From WHSW01 sp033856255 (GTDB lineage Bacteria > Actinomycetota > Thermoleophilia > Solirubrobacterales > 70-9), in the NCBI GenBank assembly GCA_033856255.1, contig JAWVFH010000055.1, positions 62,001-126,000 on the forward strand: DNA of 64,000 nt, written 5' to 3'. Below, one piece after another: positions 16,830 to 25,369 of the stretch (position 1 is its first letter; each line of letters opens with the position of its first letter). Made by a program: the position numbers and the translations under genes. The notes beneath the pieces are model-generated. The model had not been told where the DNA came from. It made no database searches and was given only the letters and a program-made list of their open reading frames with translations.

Positions 16830-19046
16830 TCAGCCGAAGTGCAGGGTGCGGTGGCAGCCCGCGAGCTTCACGGTCAGAGGCCCGTCGGTGGTCACGTCGA
16901 GCTTCGCGTCGCAGCTCAGCTTCGCCCGCGCCACGGCGACCTTGGCGGACTTCAGGTTCTCGGCCGACAGCGTCAGCTCGTCGCGCTTCGGCTCGCTGCC
17001 CGCCGGCCCCCAGCTGCGGCTCCGCTCCGTGTAGGCGAAGGTCCCGAGGTTGCCCGGCGGCAGTGTCCCGGTCCTCGTTTGCGTCGGGCCGGGCTCGGGA
17101 TCGGTGACGCCGAATCCGTGCGAGATCGCGTCCACCTTGCCCAGCGGAGCGCCGCCGCTCGGATCCCGCAGGCGCAGGCCGGAGAGCCAATAGGCGTGGT
17201 TGGCGACCGTCCCCCGCTTCTTGAAGTCCATCGTCGGGTTGACGACGTAGGTGACGTGGGCCGGGTTGCGGTCGACCCGTTGGGTGCCGAGGAAGTCGGC
17301 GGCCGGCTGGTAGGAGTCGTTGCCGGCGAGCGCGAGGTGGTCGGAGCTCGGGAAGACGTCGAAGGCGTAGCGGTAGCCGAGGTCGTCGAAGGTCTGTGCC
17401 TGGACGGTGACGCCCGCGAGCGGGACGAGCTCGTCCGCGGCGCCGTCCCAGATCATGAAGGGGACGTTTCGAACGGAGCCCAGCATCCGGTTCGTGTTCG
17501 ACGACGCGCCTCCGGGCGTCGGATCGTTGGGCGGCACCCAGATCCCGGAGCCGGGCGGGCCGACGACCGGCTGCGCCGCCGCGAACAGGTCCGGGTACTG
17601 GGTCGCGAACTTGTAGGTCCCGTAGCCGCCCATCGAGTAACCGGAGATCGCGGTGTAGTCCGCGTCGAGCTTGTAGTGGCGGGCGGCGTCGGCCCAGACC
17701 TCGAACGTGTCGGCCCCGGCGACGCCGTAGTACCAGCCGTCGGTGCCGCGACCGGACGGCGTGATCACGATCGAGCCGGGACCGCGCTCGCCGATCTGCG
17801 ACTGGTTGTTGGAGTTCTCGAACTGGTTGTAGTTGGCGCCCAGCGAGTGCAGCAGCAGCGTCAGGCCGTAGCCGCGCCTGGGCTGCGGCTTGTCGGGGAC
17901 GTAGACCGCGTAGGGGAGCAGCCGGCCGTGGAGCTGGCTCGGGCAGTCGTCGTATCCCGAGCACCCCTGCTCCCACGCGGCGCCCTGGCCGAAGGCGAAG
18001 CGGCTGGAGACGATCCGGTCCATCGGGCCGCTGGCGGGCACGCCGCCGGGCTTGCCGGTCATCTGGTCGTTGACACGGCGACGCAGCTTGCGGAAGTCGA
18101 CCGTGGCCGAGAAGTCGGAGATGTCGCCCGAGGCGAGGGCGTGCGCCTGGGCGTTGTCGCGCCACCAGCTCGGATCCGTGACGATCGAGCCGGAGTCGGC
18201 GACGTTCGGGAACGACTCGTCGAAGCGGAACGCGACGTTGAAGAAGGCCGGGGGATTCGCCAGCGTCCCGGCGCCGCCGGGCGTGTCGGCGTCGACATTC
18301 GGCGCCGGGGTCAGGTACTTGTCGGCGCTCGCGTCCCAGAGCCCCGAGCCGGCCGCGAGGCGGACCTTGTCGGTGCCTGGATCCCAGGCGGCGTTGGCGA
18401 CCCTGACCTCGACCTGGTGGCGCTTGCGCGAGACCTTGACCGTGGGCGCCGGGTTGACCGTATGGCCGGTGTCGGCCTCGACGAGGTCGGCGACGTGGCC
18501 GTGGACGGTGAGGAAGAGCTGGGCCGGCGCATTGACGTTGGCGCCGTGGGGCATCGGCAGGGGCGCCGGCGAGTCGCCGATCGCGATCGTCGCGCCGACC
18601 AGGTCGGGGTCGGACATCGAGTTGTAGGTGAGCCGGAAGGCGGTCTGGCCGCCCAGGGGCTTTACCCGCAGCTCGACCAGGTCGGCGGCGTTCTGCTCGT
18701 AGGAGGGGTCGGTGGGATAGCTGTAGGTCCCGTTGAAGCGCGCGAACGTTGCGCTGCCCTTCGGGTCGGCGTTGTCGAACTGGCCCGCCGCTCCCATGTC
18801 GTCGTAGATGTAGTCCTGGTAGAGGAACTCGCCCCGGCGGTAGGCGGAGGTGCCGGAGATCAGGATCGGCTTCGCCTTCCAGATGCCGTGGTTCTTTAGC
18901 TGGGGAGCGGTCTTCGGCTTCTGGTAGAGGACGGCGGGCCCCGGACGAGGAGCGGGGCCCGAGTAGAGCGAGCCCTTCGCGGCCACGGCGGCGGCCGGCA
19001 GCCCGAGCACGCAGGCGAGCGAGGCGATGAGGGTCAGCCGGCGCAC
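16830..19046 (-). CDS. Secreted alpha/beta-hydrolase (esterase/depolymerase-like)
   Basis: A 738-residue exported protein. The GTG start gives a signal peptide (VRRLTLIASLACVLGLPAAAVA, ending near residue 22). Residues about 30-330 form a beta-rich domain; about 375-600 is an alpha/beta hydrolase with oxyanion region LLLHSLGANYNQ, nucleophile Ser471 in GYSMGGYGTYKF, candidate acid in DGAADELVPL and His in SSDHLALAG; a C-terminal beta domain follows. The layout resembles polyhydroxybutyrate-depolymerase and prolyl-oligopeptidase-like esterases. No anchor or sorting signal is seen. Natural substrate unknown. Confidence 0.85.
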   Translation of the reverse strand: MRRLTLIASLACVLGLPAAAVAAKGSLYSGPAPRPGPAVLYQKPKTAPQLKNHGIWKAKPILISGTSAYRRGEFLYQDYIYDDMGAAGQFDNADPKGSATFARFNGTYSYPTDPSYEQNAADLVELRVKPLGGQTAFRLTYNSMSDPDLVGATIAIGDSPAPLPMPHGANVNAPAQLFLTVHGHVADLVEADTGHTVNPAPTVKVSRKRHQVEVRVANAAWDPGTDKVRLAAGSGLWDASADKYLTPAPNVDADTPGGAGTLANPPAFFNVAFRFDESFPNVADSGSIVTDPSWWRDNAQAHALASGDISDFSATVDFRKLRRRVNDQMTGKPGGVPASGPMDRIVSSRFAFGQGAAWEQGCSGYDDCPSQLHGRLLPYAVYVPDKPQPRRGYGLTLLLHSLGANYNQFENSNNQSQIGERGPGSIVITPSGRGTDGWYYGVAGADTFEVWADAARHYKLDADYTAISGYSMGGYGTYKFATQYPDLFAAAQPVVGPPGSGIWVPPNDPTPGGASSNTNRMLGSVRNVPFMIWDGAADELVPLAGVTVQAQTFDDLGYRYAFDVFPSSDHLALAGNDSYQPAADFLGTQRVDRNPAHVTYVVNPTMDFKKRGTVANHAYWLSGLRLRDPSGGAPLGKVDAISHGFGVTDPEPGPTQTRTGTLPPGNLGTFAYTERSRSWGPAGSEPKRDELTLSAENLKSAKVAVARAKLSCDAKLDVTTDGPLTVKLAGCHRTLHFG

Positions 19047-19115
19047 GATCGGGTCGAATCTAACCGGGCGGCCTGGCCTGTGCGCCGGTCGCCGGCGCTT
19101 TGCCACACTGAGGTC

Positions 19116-20525
19116 GTGGCGGAGACCGACGATCGCCCGACACCCCCCGAGCGCAAGATCGCGCCTCCTCACCGGCGCGCCCACACCACGGCGCGCGACC
19201 TGGAGCGCTACGCGGGTCTGTTCGCGGAACGGACCCGGGTGATGCGATCGAGCGCGATGCGCGACCTGATGGAGATCACCGCCCGCCCGGAGGTGATCTC
19301 GCTCGCCGGCGGGTTGCCCGACACCTCGACCTTCCCGCCCGAGAGCTTCGCCGCGCAGATGACCCGGATCGCGCAGGAGAGCTCGGCGGAGGCGCTGCAG
19401 TACGGGCCCACCGAGGGATTCACCGAGACCAAGGAATGCATCCGCGAGGTGATGCGGGCCGAGGACATGGACCCGGACCTCGACGACATCATCGTCACCA
19501 CCGGCGGCCAGCAGGCGATCGACCTGGTGGCGAAGACGATGATCGACCCCGGCGACGTCGTCATCGCCGAGGCCCCGACCTACCCCGGCGCGGTGCCGGT
19601 GTTCTGCTCCTACCAGGCCGAGACGCTGCAGGTGGAGATGGACGAGGAGGGGATGAGGATCGACGAGCTCGAGGCCCTGCTGGACCGGCTCGCGGGCGAA
19701 GGGCGGCGGCCGAAGTTCATCTACACCGTGCCCACCTTCCAGAACCCGGCCGGGGTGACGATGTCGGCCGAGCGGCGGGCGCGGCTGGTCGCGCTCGCCC
19801 GCTCGCGCGAGCTGCTCGTGGTCGAGGACAACCCCTACGGCCTCCTGCGCTACGAGGGCGAGGCGCTCGAGCCGCTCTACAAGCTCGACGGCGGCGACTA
19901 CGTGCTCTACCTCGGGACGTTCTCGAAGATCCTCTCGCCCGGGATCCGGCTCGGCTGGCTCTGCGCGCCGCCGCCGGTGATGGAGAAGGTGGTGCTCGGC
20001 AAGCAGGCCGCCGACCTCTGCACCTCGACCCTGACCCAGTACTTCGTCCGCGAGTACTTCGCCGAGGGCGGCTGGCGCGACTACGTCGGTGACCTCTGCG
20101 GGATCTACCGCGAGCGCCGCGACGCGATGCTCGAGGCGCTGACTCAGTCGTTCCCCGAGGGGGCGACCTGGTCGCACCCGGAGGGCGGGCTGTTCTGCTG
20201 GGCGACCCTGCCCCCGTACATCGACACCACCGACCTGCTGGCGAAGGCGTTGCGCGAGAACGTCGCCTTCGTCCCCGGCGCCGCCGCCTACGTCGATGGC
20301 CGCGGCGGCTCCTCGATGCGGCTCAACTTCTCCGCCTCCGGCGCGGACGAGATCCGCGAGGGAATCAAGCGGATCGGGGCAGTCATCGGGGAGCAGGTGG
20401 ATCTCTACGAATCAATTACTGGCGAACACCAAATACCCCGGCCTTCGGCTGACCCCGGCACCCCCGGAGGCGAAGCCGAGGAGGTGGCCGGGCAGGTATT
20501 CCCCTTCCGCCGCCCGCCCAAATGA
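19116..20525 (+). CDS. PLP-dependent aminotransferase (class I/II, 2-aminoadipate/MocR-like fold)
   Basis: A 469-residue fold-type I aminotransferase. ISLAGGLPDTSTFP near the N-terminus, LQYGPTEGFTETKE, TVPTFQNPAGVTMS and the PLP-lysine motif LGTFSKILSPGIRLGW are typical of 2-aminoadipate, aromatic and branched-chain aminotransferases related to MocR catalytic domains, without a GntR part. The GTG at 19116 is chosen because a CACACT hexamer lies 6 bases upstream; an in-frame start 36 bases earlier would add an improbable leader. The last codons overlap the ddl gene by 4 bases, so it may act on alanine or a related amino acid supplied to Ddl; inferred from coupling only. Confidence 0.9.
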   Translation: MAETDDRPTPPERKIAPPHRRAHTTARDLERYAGLFAERTRVMRSSAMRDLMEITARPEVISLAGGLPDTSTFPPESFAAQMTRIAQESSAEALQYGPTEGFTETKECIREVMRAEDMDPDLDDIIVTTGGQQAIDLVAKTMIDPGDVVIAEAPTYPGAVPVFCSYQAETLQVEMDEEGMRIDELEALLDRLAGEGRRPKFIYTVPTFQNPAGVTMSAERRARLVALARSRELLVVEDNPYGLLRYEGEALEPLYKLDGGDYVLYLGTFSKILSPGIRLGWLCAPPPVMEKVVLGKQAADLCTSTLTQYFVREYFAEGGWRDYVGDLCGIYRERRDAMLEALTQSFPEGATWSHPEGGLFCWATLPPYIDTTDLLAKALRENVAFVPGAAAYVDGRGGSSMRLNFSASGADEIREGIKRIGAVIGEQVDLYESITGEHQIPRPSADPGTPGGEAEEVAGQVFPFRRPPK

Positions 20526-21466
20526 GAGTCGCTGTCCTCAAGGGCGGAAGGGCGCTGGAGCGGCAGGTGTCCCTGCGCAGCGGTGCCCGGGTCGAGGACG
20601 CGCTCGCCTCGCTCGGCCACGAGGTGCTGGCGATTGACGTCGGCGCCGAGCTGGTCGCTACGCTGAAGGCCGAGCGGCCGGAGGTCGCGTTCATCGCACT
20701 GCACGGCCGTGGCGGAGAGGACGGCACCGTCCAGGAGCTGCTCGAGATCCTGCGCATCCCCTACACGGGCCCGGGGGTGCGCGCCTGCGTGCGCGCGATC
20801 GACAAGGTCGCGGCCAAGCACGAGCTGCGCGCCGGTGGGGTCCCCACCCCCGACTGGGCCGCCTTCAACTCGGTCGCCTTCCGCGAGCTCGGCGCCGCCG
20901 AAGCGCTGGAGGAGATCGAGGCGAACCTCGGCTTCCCGCTGGTGATCAAGCCGGCGGCCGGCGGCTCCGCGCTCGGGGTTCGCTTCGCCGCCGGTGCCGA
21001 CGAGGTGCCGGAGGCGCTCGTCGCCGCCTTCTCCTACGACGATCGCGTCCTCCTGGAACGCCACGAGGAAGGACGCGAGCTGGCGATCTCGCTGGTCAAC
21101 GGGATCGCGCTGCCGGCCGTCGAGGTGGTGCCGCGCCAGCAGGACCGCTTCAACTACGAGGCCCGCTACGAGATCGGGCGCACCGACTACGTCTGCCCGG
21201 CCGATCTCGGCGCCGCGGAGGGACCGGTCCTCGACGCCGCCCTGCGGACGTGGGACGTGCTCGGCTTCGACGGCTTCTGCCGCGTCGACATGATCCTCGG
21301 CGATCACGGCCCGCAGGTGCTCGAGGCCAACGCGATCCCCGGGCTCACCGACACCTCGCTGCTGCCGATGGCGGCCGAGGCGGCCGGGTTCACGTTCGAG
21401 CGCCTGTGCGAGCGGCTGTTGGAACTGGCGCTCGAGCGCGAGCCGGTTGGCGAGCCGGCTCCCTAG
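20522..21466 (+). CDS. ddl: D-alanine--D-alanine ligase (first of two)
   Basis: A 314-residue ATP-grasp ligase. Motifs: VAVLKGGRALERQVSLRSG, FIALHGRGGEDGTVQ, FPLVIKPAAGGSALGV, omega-loop FNYEARYEIGRTDYVCPA and LEANAIPGLTDTSLLP. The tyrosine in EARY corresponds to the one used by D-Ala-D-Ala rather than D-Ala-D-Lac ligases. The loop serine pair SS of most Ddl enzymes is SA here (GGSALG). It is coupled by a 4-base overlap to an aminotransferase gene. A second, clearly different Ddl is encoded at 52160-53149; either may be the main wall enzyme. Confidence 0.92.
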   Translation: MRVAVLKGGRALERQVSLRSGARVEDALASLGHEVLAIDVGAELVATLKAERPEVAFIALHGRGGEDGTVQELLEILRIPYTGPGVRACVRAIDKVAAKHELRAGGVPTPDWAAFNSVAFRELGAAEALEEIEANLGFPLVIKPAAGGSALGVRFAAGADEVPEALVAAFSYDDRVLLERHEEGRELAISLVNGIALPAVEVVPRQQDRFNYEARYEIGRTDYVCPADLGAAEGPVLDAALRTWDVLGFDGFCRVDMILGDHGPQVLEANAIPGLTDTSLLPMAAEAAGFTFERLCERLLELALEREPVGEPAP

Positions 21467-22701
21467 TTGGAGCGGTCGACCTGCAGGCTCGGATCGATGC
21501 CGAGGCGCTCCAGATCCTCGGGGTCGAAGTCGGTGGCGATGTCGTCCACGTCCTTGACGCTGACCGTGACCAGCCATCGCCCCGGCGTCGAGCGCGCGGG
21601 GATCGGCAGCTTGCCCGTCCAGATGCCGTCCGGCTGGTCGCCTTCCGAGAGCGCCATGCGGGCGGCCCTGCCGCTCGTCTGACCGGCGGGAGTGGCGCTG
21701 ACGTAGAGCTCCTTGACCTCACGGGGGCCGCCGTGCAGATGGAGGCGGACCGCGATCTCGGCGGGGCTCGTGGACACGTCAACACGGCGAGGCGTCAGCG
21801 TCAGATCCTCCACCGCCGGCCGATCTCCGCCGCCCCGGCCGACCTGCTCGAAGGTGTAGGGGAGCTTGGCCCGCTCAAGGCCGCGCCACCAGATCCCCAG
21901 CGCGCTGGAGCCGAGCGCGTCCGTGTATTCGACGAGCAGCGAGATCGTGTGCGTGCCCTGCGGCGAGTAACGGGGGACGGTGAGGTCTCCCGACCAGGTC
22001 GACTCGCGGTCGCCGAGTTCGGGCAGGACGCCGGGCGCTCGGGTCAGCTCTTCCCCCGGGGTCCAGGGAACGCCATAGGCGAAGCTCTGATAGGGCTCGG
22101 ACCCGCCGAATCCAGTCGCCGCACGGACGCCGGTGATCGTGCGGCCGAACAGCGGATTGGAAACGTCGCGGATCGTGGTCTCGACATGGACATGCGCATC
22201 GCCGCCGTAGGTGTCGACAGCGGCCGGGGTGATCTCGAGCGAGCGCACTGAAACGTCCACCACACAGCTCGTGTCGAGCGCGTCCTCAAGGTCGCCGTAG
22301 TCGCACCGGTCGTTGCCCTCGTCGCCCTCGACGTAGTCACCGCCCAGTCCGCCGACGAGGCCGTCGTCGCCGAGGTCGCCGTAGATATCGTCGATCCCGG
22401 CGCCGCCAAGGACGTCGTCCTCGCCGTCCCCGGCTACCACCCGGTCGTCGCCGCTTCCGCCGCGCAGGCGGTCGTCGCCCGGGCCACCGCGAACCAGATC
22501 CCGCCCGCCGAGCGCCTGCACCTTGTCGTCGCCGGGCCCGGAGCAGATGACGTCGCGATGCGGCGTGCCGCGGATCGAGTCCGAGTGCGCGGTGCCGCGG
22601 ATCGTGCAGCGCGGCCTGCCAGCCGCCGAATCAGCGAAAGGCGCGAGCGCGAGCACGGTCAGCAACGCGAGAAGGAACCGGTCGAGTCGATAAGCAGTCA
22701 T
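21463..22701 (-). CDS. Secreted beta-roll (haemolysin-type calcium-binding repeat) protein
   Basis: A 412-residue exported protein with a signal peptide (about 1-27, ending ALAPFADSAAG). Residues about 45-135 contain six or seven glycine/aspartate-rich nonapeptides such as GGPGDDRLR, GGSGDDRVV and GGAGIDDIY, which fold as a calcium-binding beta-roll, ending in a CDYG...TSC pair that may form a disulfide. The remaining 270 residues are two beta-sandwich-like regions without recognised catalytic motifs. It converges on ddl with a 4-base overlap. Role unknown, probably extracellular. Confidence 0.85.
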   Translation of the reverse strand: MTAYRLDRFLLALLTVLALAPFADSAAGRPRCTIRGTAHSDSIRGTPHRDVICSGPGDDKVQALGGRDLVRGGPGDDRLRGGSGDDRVVAGDGEDDVLGGAGIDDIYGDLGDDGLVGGLGGDYVEGDEGNDRCDYGDLEDALDTSCVVDVSVRSLEITPAAVDTYGGDAHVHVETTIRDVSNPLFGRTITGVRAATGFGGSEPYQSFAYGVPWTPGEELTRAPGVLPELGDRESTWSGDLTVPRYSPQGTHTISLLVEYTDALGSSALGIWWRGLERAKLPYTFEQVGRGGGDRPAVEDLTLTPRRVDVSTSPAEIAVRLHLHGGPREVKELYVSATPAGQTSGRAARMALSEGDQPDGIWTGKLPIPARSTPGRWLVTVSVKDVDDIATDFDPEDLERLGIDPSLQVDRSN

Positions 22702-22781
22702 CCCCCGCGGCCCCCAAGCCGCACCCCAAATCTACCGCGACCGGCCGGCTGCCGCGACGGTCGCCCTAACGCGATTCGCCC

Positions 22782-23273
22782 CTACTCCTCGCCGGCGGCG
22801 AAGTCCTCCGGGGAGACCTCGTCGAGGAAGTCCTTGAACCGCTCGACGACCTCCTCCTGGTCCTCGACCTCGTGCTCGAACTCGATCGAGGATTCGTCGA
22901 TCACCTCCTCGGCGGCGAAGATCGGCGCCTGGCAGCGGACGGCGAGCGCGATCGCGTCCGAGGGGCGGGAGTCGATCTCGATCTCCGACCCGTTGACCGA
23001 GATCGTGATCGAGGCGTAGAAGGTGTTGTCGCGAAGCTCGGTCACCGAGACTCGCTCGCACTTGGCCTCGAGCTGCTCGAGCAGGTCGTTGAGCAGGTCA
23101 TGGGTCATCGGCCGCGGCGTCTGCGCGCCCTGGAGCTTCATCAGGATCGCCGCGGCCTCGGGGTGGCCGATCCAGATCGGCAGGAAGCGATTCCCGTCCA
23201 CGGTCTTCAACAGCACGATCGGCTGCTTGCCGACCATGTCGAAGCTGACGCCGTAGATCTGCATCTGCTGCAT
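22782..23273 (-). CDS. Bifunctional nuclease family protein (DUF151)
   Basis: A 163-residue DUF151 protein. The N-terminal QIYGVSFDMVGKQPIVLLK, the core FLPIWIGHPEAAAI, and SRPSDAIALAVRCQAPIFA are the family signature; some relatives degrade RNA and DNA, but the role in actinobacteria is not established. The C-terminal tail is strongly acidic. The ATG at 23273 follows a perfect TATAAT by 9 bases, so the message is probably nearly leaderless. The gene is divergent from the SRPBCC gene across 54 bases. Confidence 0.92.
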   Translation of the reverse strand: MQQMQIYGVSFDMVGKQPIVLLKTVDGNRFLPIWIGHPEAAAILMKLQGAQTPRPMTHDLLNDLLEQLEAKCERVSVTELRDNTFYASITISVNGSEIEIDSRPSDAIALAVRCQAPIFAAEEVIDESSIEFEHEVEDQEEVVERFKDFLDEVSPEDFAAGEE

Positions 23274-23282
23274 GGTCGGCCG

Positions 23283-23288
23283 ATTATA
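23283..23288 (-). promoter_or_regulatory. -10 element (TATAAT) of the DUF151 gene
   Basis: A perfect TATAAT on the minus strand lies 9 bases before the ATG at 23273. No convincing -35 hexamer is visible 16-18 bases upstream. The 54-base gap must also hold the promoter of the divergent SRPBCC gene. Confidence 0.55.
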
Positions 23289-23327
23289 GGTGTGGGCCCG
23301 ATAGCCCCTCGTGCGAGAATCACGCAC

Positions 23328-23777
23328 GTGTCGATGTGCCGCCAGCAGGCTTTCATCGAGGCCCCCGTTCCGGTGGTCTGGAAGCTGATCGCCGACATCG
23401 AGAACCATCCGCAGTGGTGGCCCAGGGTGGTCGAGATCCAATGCGAGGGCCTGGACGAGGGCTGCACCTACCGGCAGATCACCCAGACCCCGTTCGGCAA
23501 GGACGAGATGAATCTGCTGATCGAGGACCGAGACGACCCGCGGCGGCTGCACGTCCGCTGCCTCAACACCGGCACGTTCGTCCGCTTCGATCTCACCAGC
23601 GCCCAGGGCGGTACCTTCGCCGACGGCGAGATGGGGATGGACCCGGACAGGCTCAAGTTCAAGGTCTTCGACGCGACCGTCGGCCGCCGCTACTTCGCCA
23701 GCTGGCTGGAGGCGACGATGGTGGCGCTCGGTGATGTGGCGAAGGGCCGCGCCGAGGAGTCGCGGGGCGGCCGGTGA
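23328..23777 (+). CDS. SRPBCC/polyketide-cyclase-like ligand-binding protein
   Basis: A 149-residue protein of the START/SRPBCC helix-grip fold. IEAPVPVVWKLIADIENHPQWWPRV is the typical opening (seen at about residues 9-33), followed by alternating strands and a long C-terminal helix (YFASWLEATMVALGDVAKG). These proteins bind hydrophobic ligands; no specific function can be assigned. The GTG at 23328 is chosen; an ATG two codons later is equally possible. The gene ends one base before tRNA-Ile on the other strand. Confidence 0.8.
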   Translation: MSMCRQQAFIEAPVPVVWKLIADIENHPQWWPRVVEIQCEGLDEGCTYRQITQTPFGKDEMNLLIEDRDDPRRLHVRCLNTGTFVRFDLTSAQGGTFADGEMGMDPDRLKFKVFDATVGRRYFASWLEATMVALGDVAKGRAEESRGGR

Positions 23778-23851
23778 TGGGCGATCGTGGACTCGAACCA
23801 CGGACCTCGTCCTTATCAGAGACGCGCTCTAACCAACTGAGCTAATCGCCC
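23778..23851 (-). tRNA. tRNA-Ile (anticodon GAU)
   Basis: A 74-base cloverleaf: acceptor stem GGGCGAT with ATCGCCC, D arm GCTC...GAGC, anticodon stem CGTCT with GGACG and loop CTGATAA (anticodon GAT), T arm CGTGG-TTCGAGT-CCACG, discriminator A. The 3' CCA is not encoded. It reads AUC codons. It lies alone, not in an rRNA operon. Confidence 0.97.
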
Positions 23852-23879
23852 GCGAGCACGGCATTCTAGGTAACGGCCG

Positions 23880-24503
23880 ATGCCACGACGACCCGACATG
23901 CCGGCGCTCCGGCGCGAAAACCTGGCGGCCGATCCGATCGTCCAGTTTCACGAGTGGTACGTGCACGCGCGGGCCGAGGTGCCGCTGGCGGAGGCGATGA
24001 CGCTGGCGACGGTCGACGCCGACGGCGCGCCCGACGCGCGCATGGTCCTGCTGAAGGGAGTCGACGACGAGGGCTTTCGCTTCTTCACCAACTACGAGTC
24101 GGAGAAGGCCGAGCAGCTCGAGACCGCCCCGGGCGGGGGGGCGGCGTTGGTGATCTACTGGCGCGAGCTCGACCGGCAGGTGCGGGTGCGCGGCGCAATC
24201 GAGCGTCTGTCCGCGGCCGAGTCGGACGCCTACTTCGCCACCCGCCCGCACGAATCCCGGCTCGCCGCGTGGGCTTCGCCACAGTCTCGGTCCGTCGACT
24301 CGCGCGACGAGCTCGACGACCGCCTGGCGGCGGCGGCCGCGAGGTTCGAACGCGCGAACGTCCCGCGGCCCGATCACTGGGGCGGCTACCTGCTGCGCCC
24401 GCGGACGATCGAGTTCTGGCAGGGCCAGGTCGCCCGCATGCACGACCGCTTCCGCTACAGCCGCGACGGCGAGGGCTGGCGGGTCGAGCGGCTCGGGCCG
24501 TAA
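23880..24503 (+). CDS. pdxH: Pyridoxine/pyridoxamine 5'-phosphate oxidase
   Basis: A 207-residue FMN enzyme that oxidises pyridoxamine or pyridoxine 5'-phosphate to PLP. FMN-site motifs ARMVLLKGVDDEGFRFFTNYESEKA and substrate-site WASPQSRSVDSR and WGGYLLRPRTIEFWQG are characteristic, and the C-terminus RDGEGWRVERLGP fits. PLP is used by HemL and the aminotransferase in this window. Monocistronic, convergent with parB. Confidence 0.95.
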   Translation: MPRRPDMPALRRENLAADPIVQFHEWYVHARAEVPLAEAMTLATVDADGAPDARMVLLKGVDDEGFRFFTNYESEKAEQLETAPGGGAALVIYWRELDRQVRVRGAIERLSAAESDAYFATRPHESRLAAWASPQSRSVDSRDELDDRLAAAAARFERANVPRPDHWGGYLLRPRTIEFWQGQVARMHDRFRYSRDGEGWRVERLGP

Positions 24504-24517
24504 CCGCCGGGCTCGGG

Positions 24518-25369
24518 CTAGGCGGGCGGGTCGAGGCGGGCGGCGAGCTCGAGCAGCTCGTCGAGGCTGTCGAAGCTGAGCTCGGCGCGGATGCCCTTGC
24601 GCGCCGAGCGCACCCGGACGCCCGTGCCCAGGGCTCGCTCGAGCGCGTCCTCGGCTCGTTCCAGCATCGCCTTCTGGTCGGGGTGCGCTACGACCCGCGC
24701 CGGCGGGGTCTCCTCGGCGTGCTTGGCCCGGCGCTCGGTCTCGCGCACCGACCAGCCGGCCGCGACCGCGTCGCGGGCGAGGCGGCGGCGGACGTCGTTG
24801 CCCTTCGCGATCAGGAGCGCCCGGCCGTGGCCCTCGGTGAGCTCGCCGCCGGAGAGCAGCTCGAGCACGTCGTCGGGGAGGTCGAGGAGGCGGATCAGGT
24901 TCGAGATCGCGGAGCGGGTGCGGCCGAGGCGTCCGGCGAGCTCCTCCTTCGTGAGCCCGAGCTCCTCGACCAGGGTGGCGCAGGCGCGCGCCTCGTCGAC
25001 CGGATTCAGGTCCTCGCGGGCGACGTTCTCGATCAACGCCGTCTGCATCCGCTCGGCGGCGTCCTCGTCGCGGACCATCGCCGGCACGACCTCGAGCCCC
25101 GCCTCGCGGGCGGCGCGCCAGCGGCGCTCGCCGGCGATCAGCTCGTAGCGGCCGTCGGGCAGCGGGCGAACGATCAGCGGCTGGATCACCCCTGCCTCGC
25201 CGATCGACTCGGCCAGGCTCGAGATCGTCTCGGGATCGAAGGCGCGGCGCGGCTGATCGGGGTTGGGCCGGATCAGATCGACCGGCACCTCGCGGTAGGC
25301 GGGCTCACCGGGACCGGAGTCGGGCAGGATGGCCGCCAGCCCCCTCCCCATCCCTCGCCGCTGGCTCAC
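24518..25369 (-). CDS. parB: Chromosome-partitioning protein ParB
   Basis: A 283-residue ParB/Spo0J protein that binds parS sites and spreads as a CTP-dependent clamp. The N-terminal ParB domain contains YELIAGERRWRAAREAGL, followed by a helix-turn-helix (LTKEELAGRLGRTRSAISNLIRLL) and a C-terminal dimerisation region. It overlaps the parA stop by 4 bases (ATGA type). A parS-like sequence lies 3 kb away at 28379-28394. Confidence 0.97.
   Translation of the reverse strand: MSQRRGMGRGLAAILPDSGPGEPAYREVPVDLIRPNPDQPRRAFDPETISSLAESIGEAGVIQPLIVRPLPDGRYELIAGERRWRAAREAGLEVVPAMVRDEDAAERMQTALIENVAREDLNPVDEARACATLVEELGLTKEELAGRLGRTRSAISNLIRLLDLPDDVLELLSGGELTEGHGRALLIAKGNDVRRRLARDAVAAGWSVRETERRAKHAEETPPARVVAHPDQKAMLERAEDALERALGTGVRVRSARKGIRAELSFDSLDELLELAARLDPPA

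Noticed and set aside
14690..19064. Long reading frames on the plus strand opposite the phosphodiesterase and esterase genes (for example 14690-16408 and 16839-18899)
   Set aside because: They are antisense shadows of well-supported genes; high GC at third positions removes stops. Their translations are arginine, glycine and proline runs with no domain.
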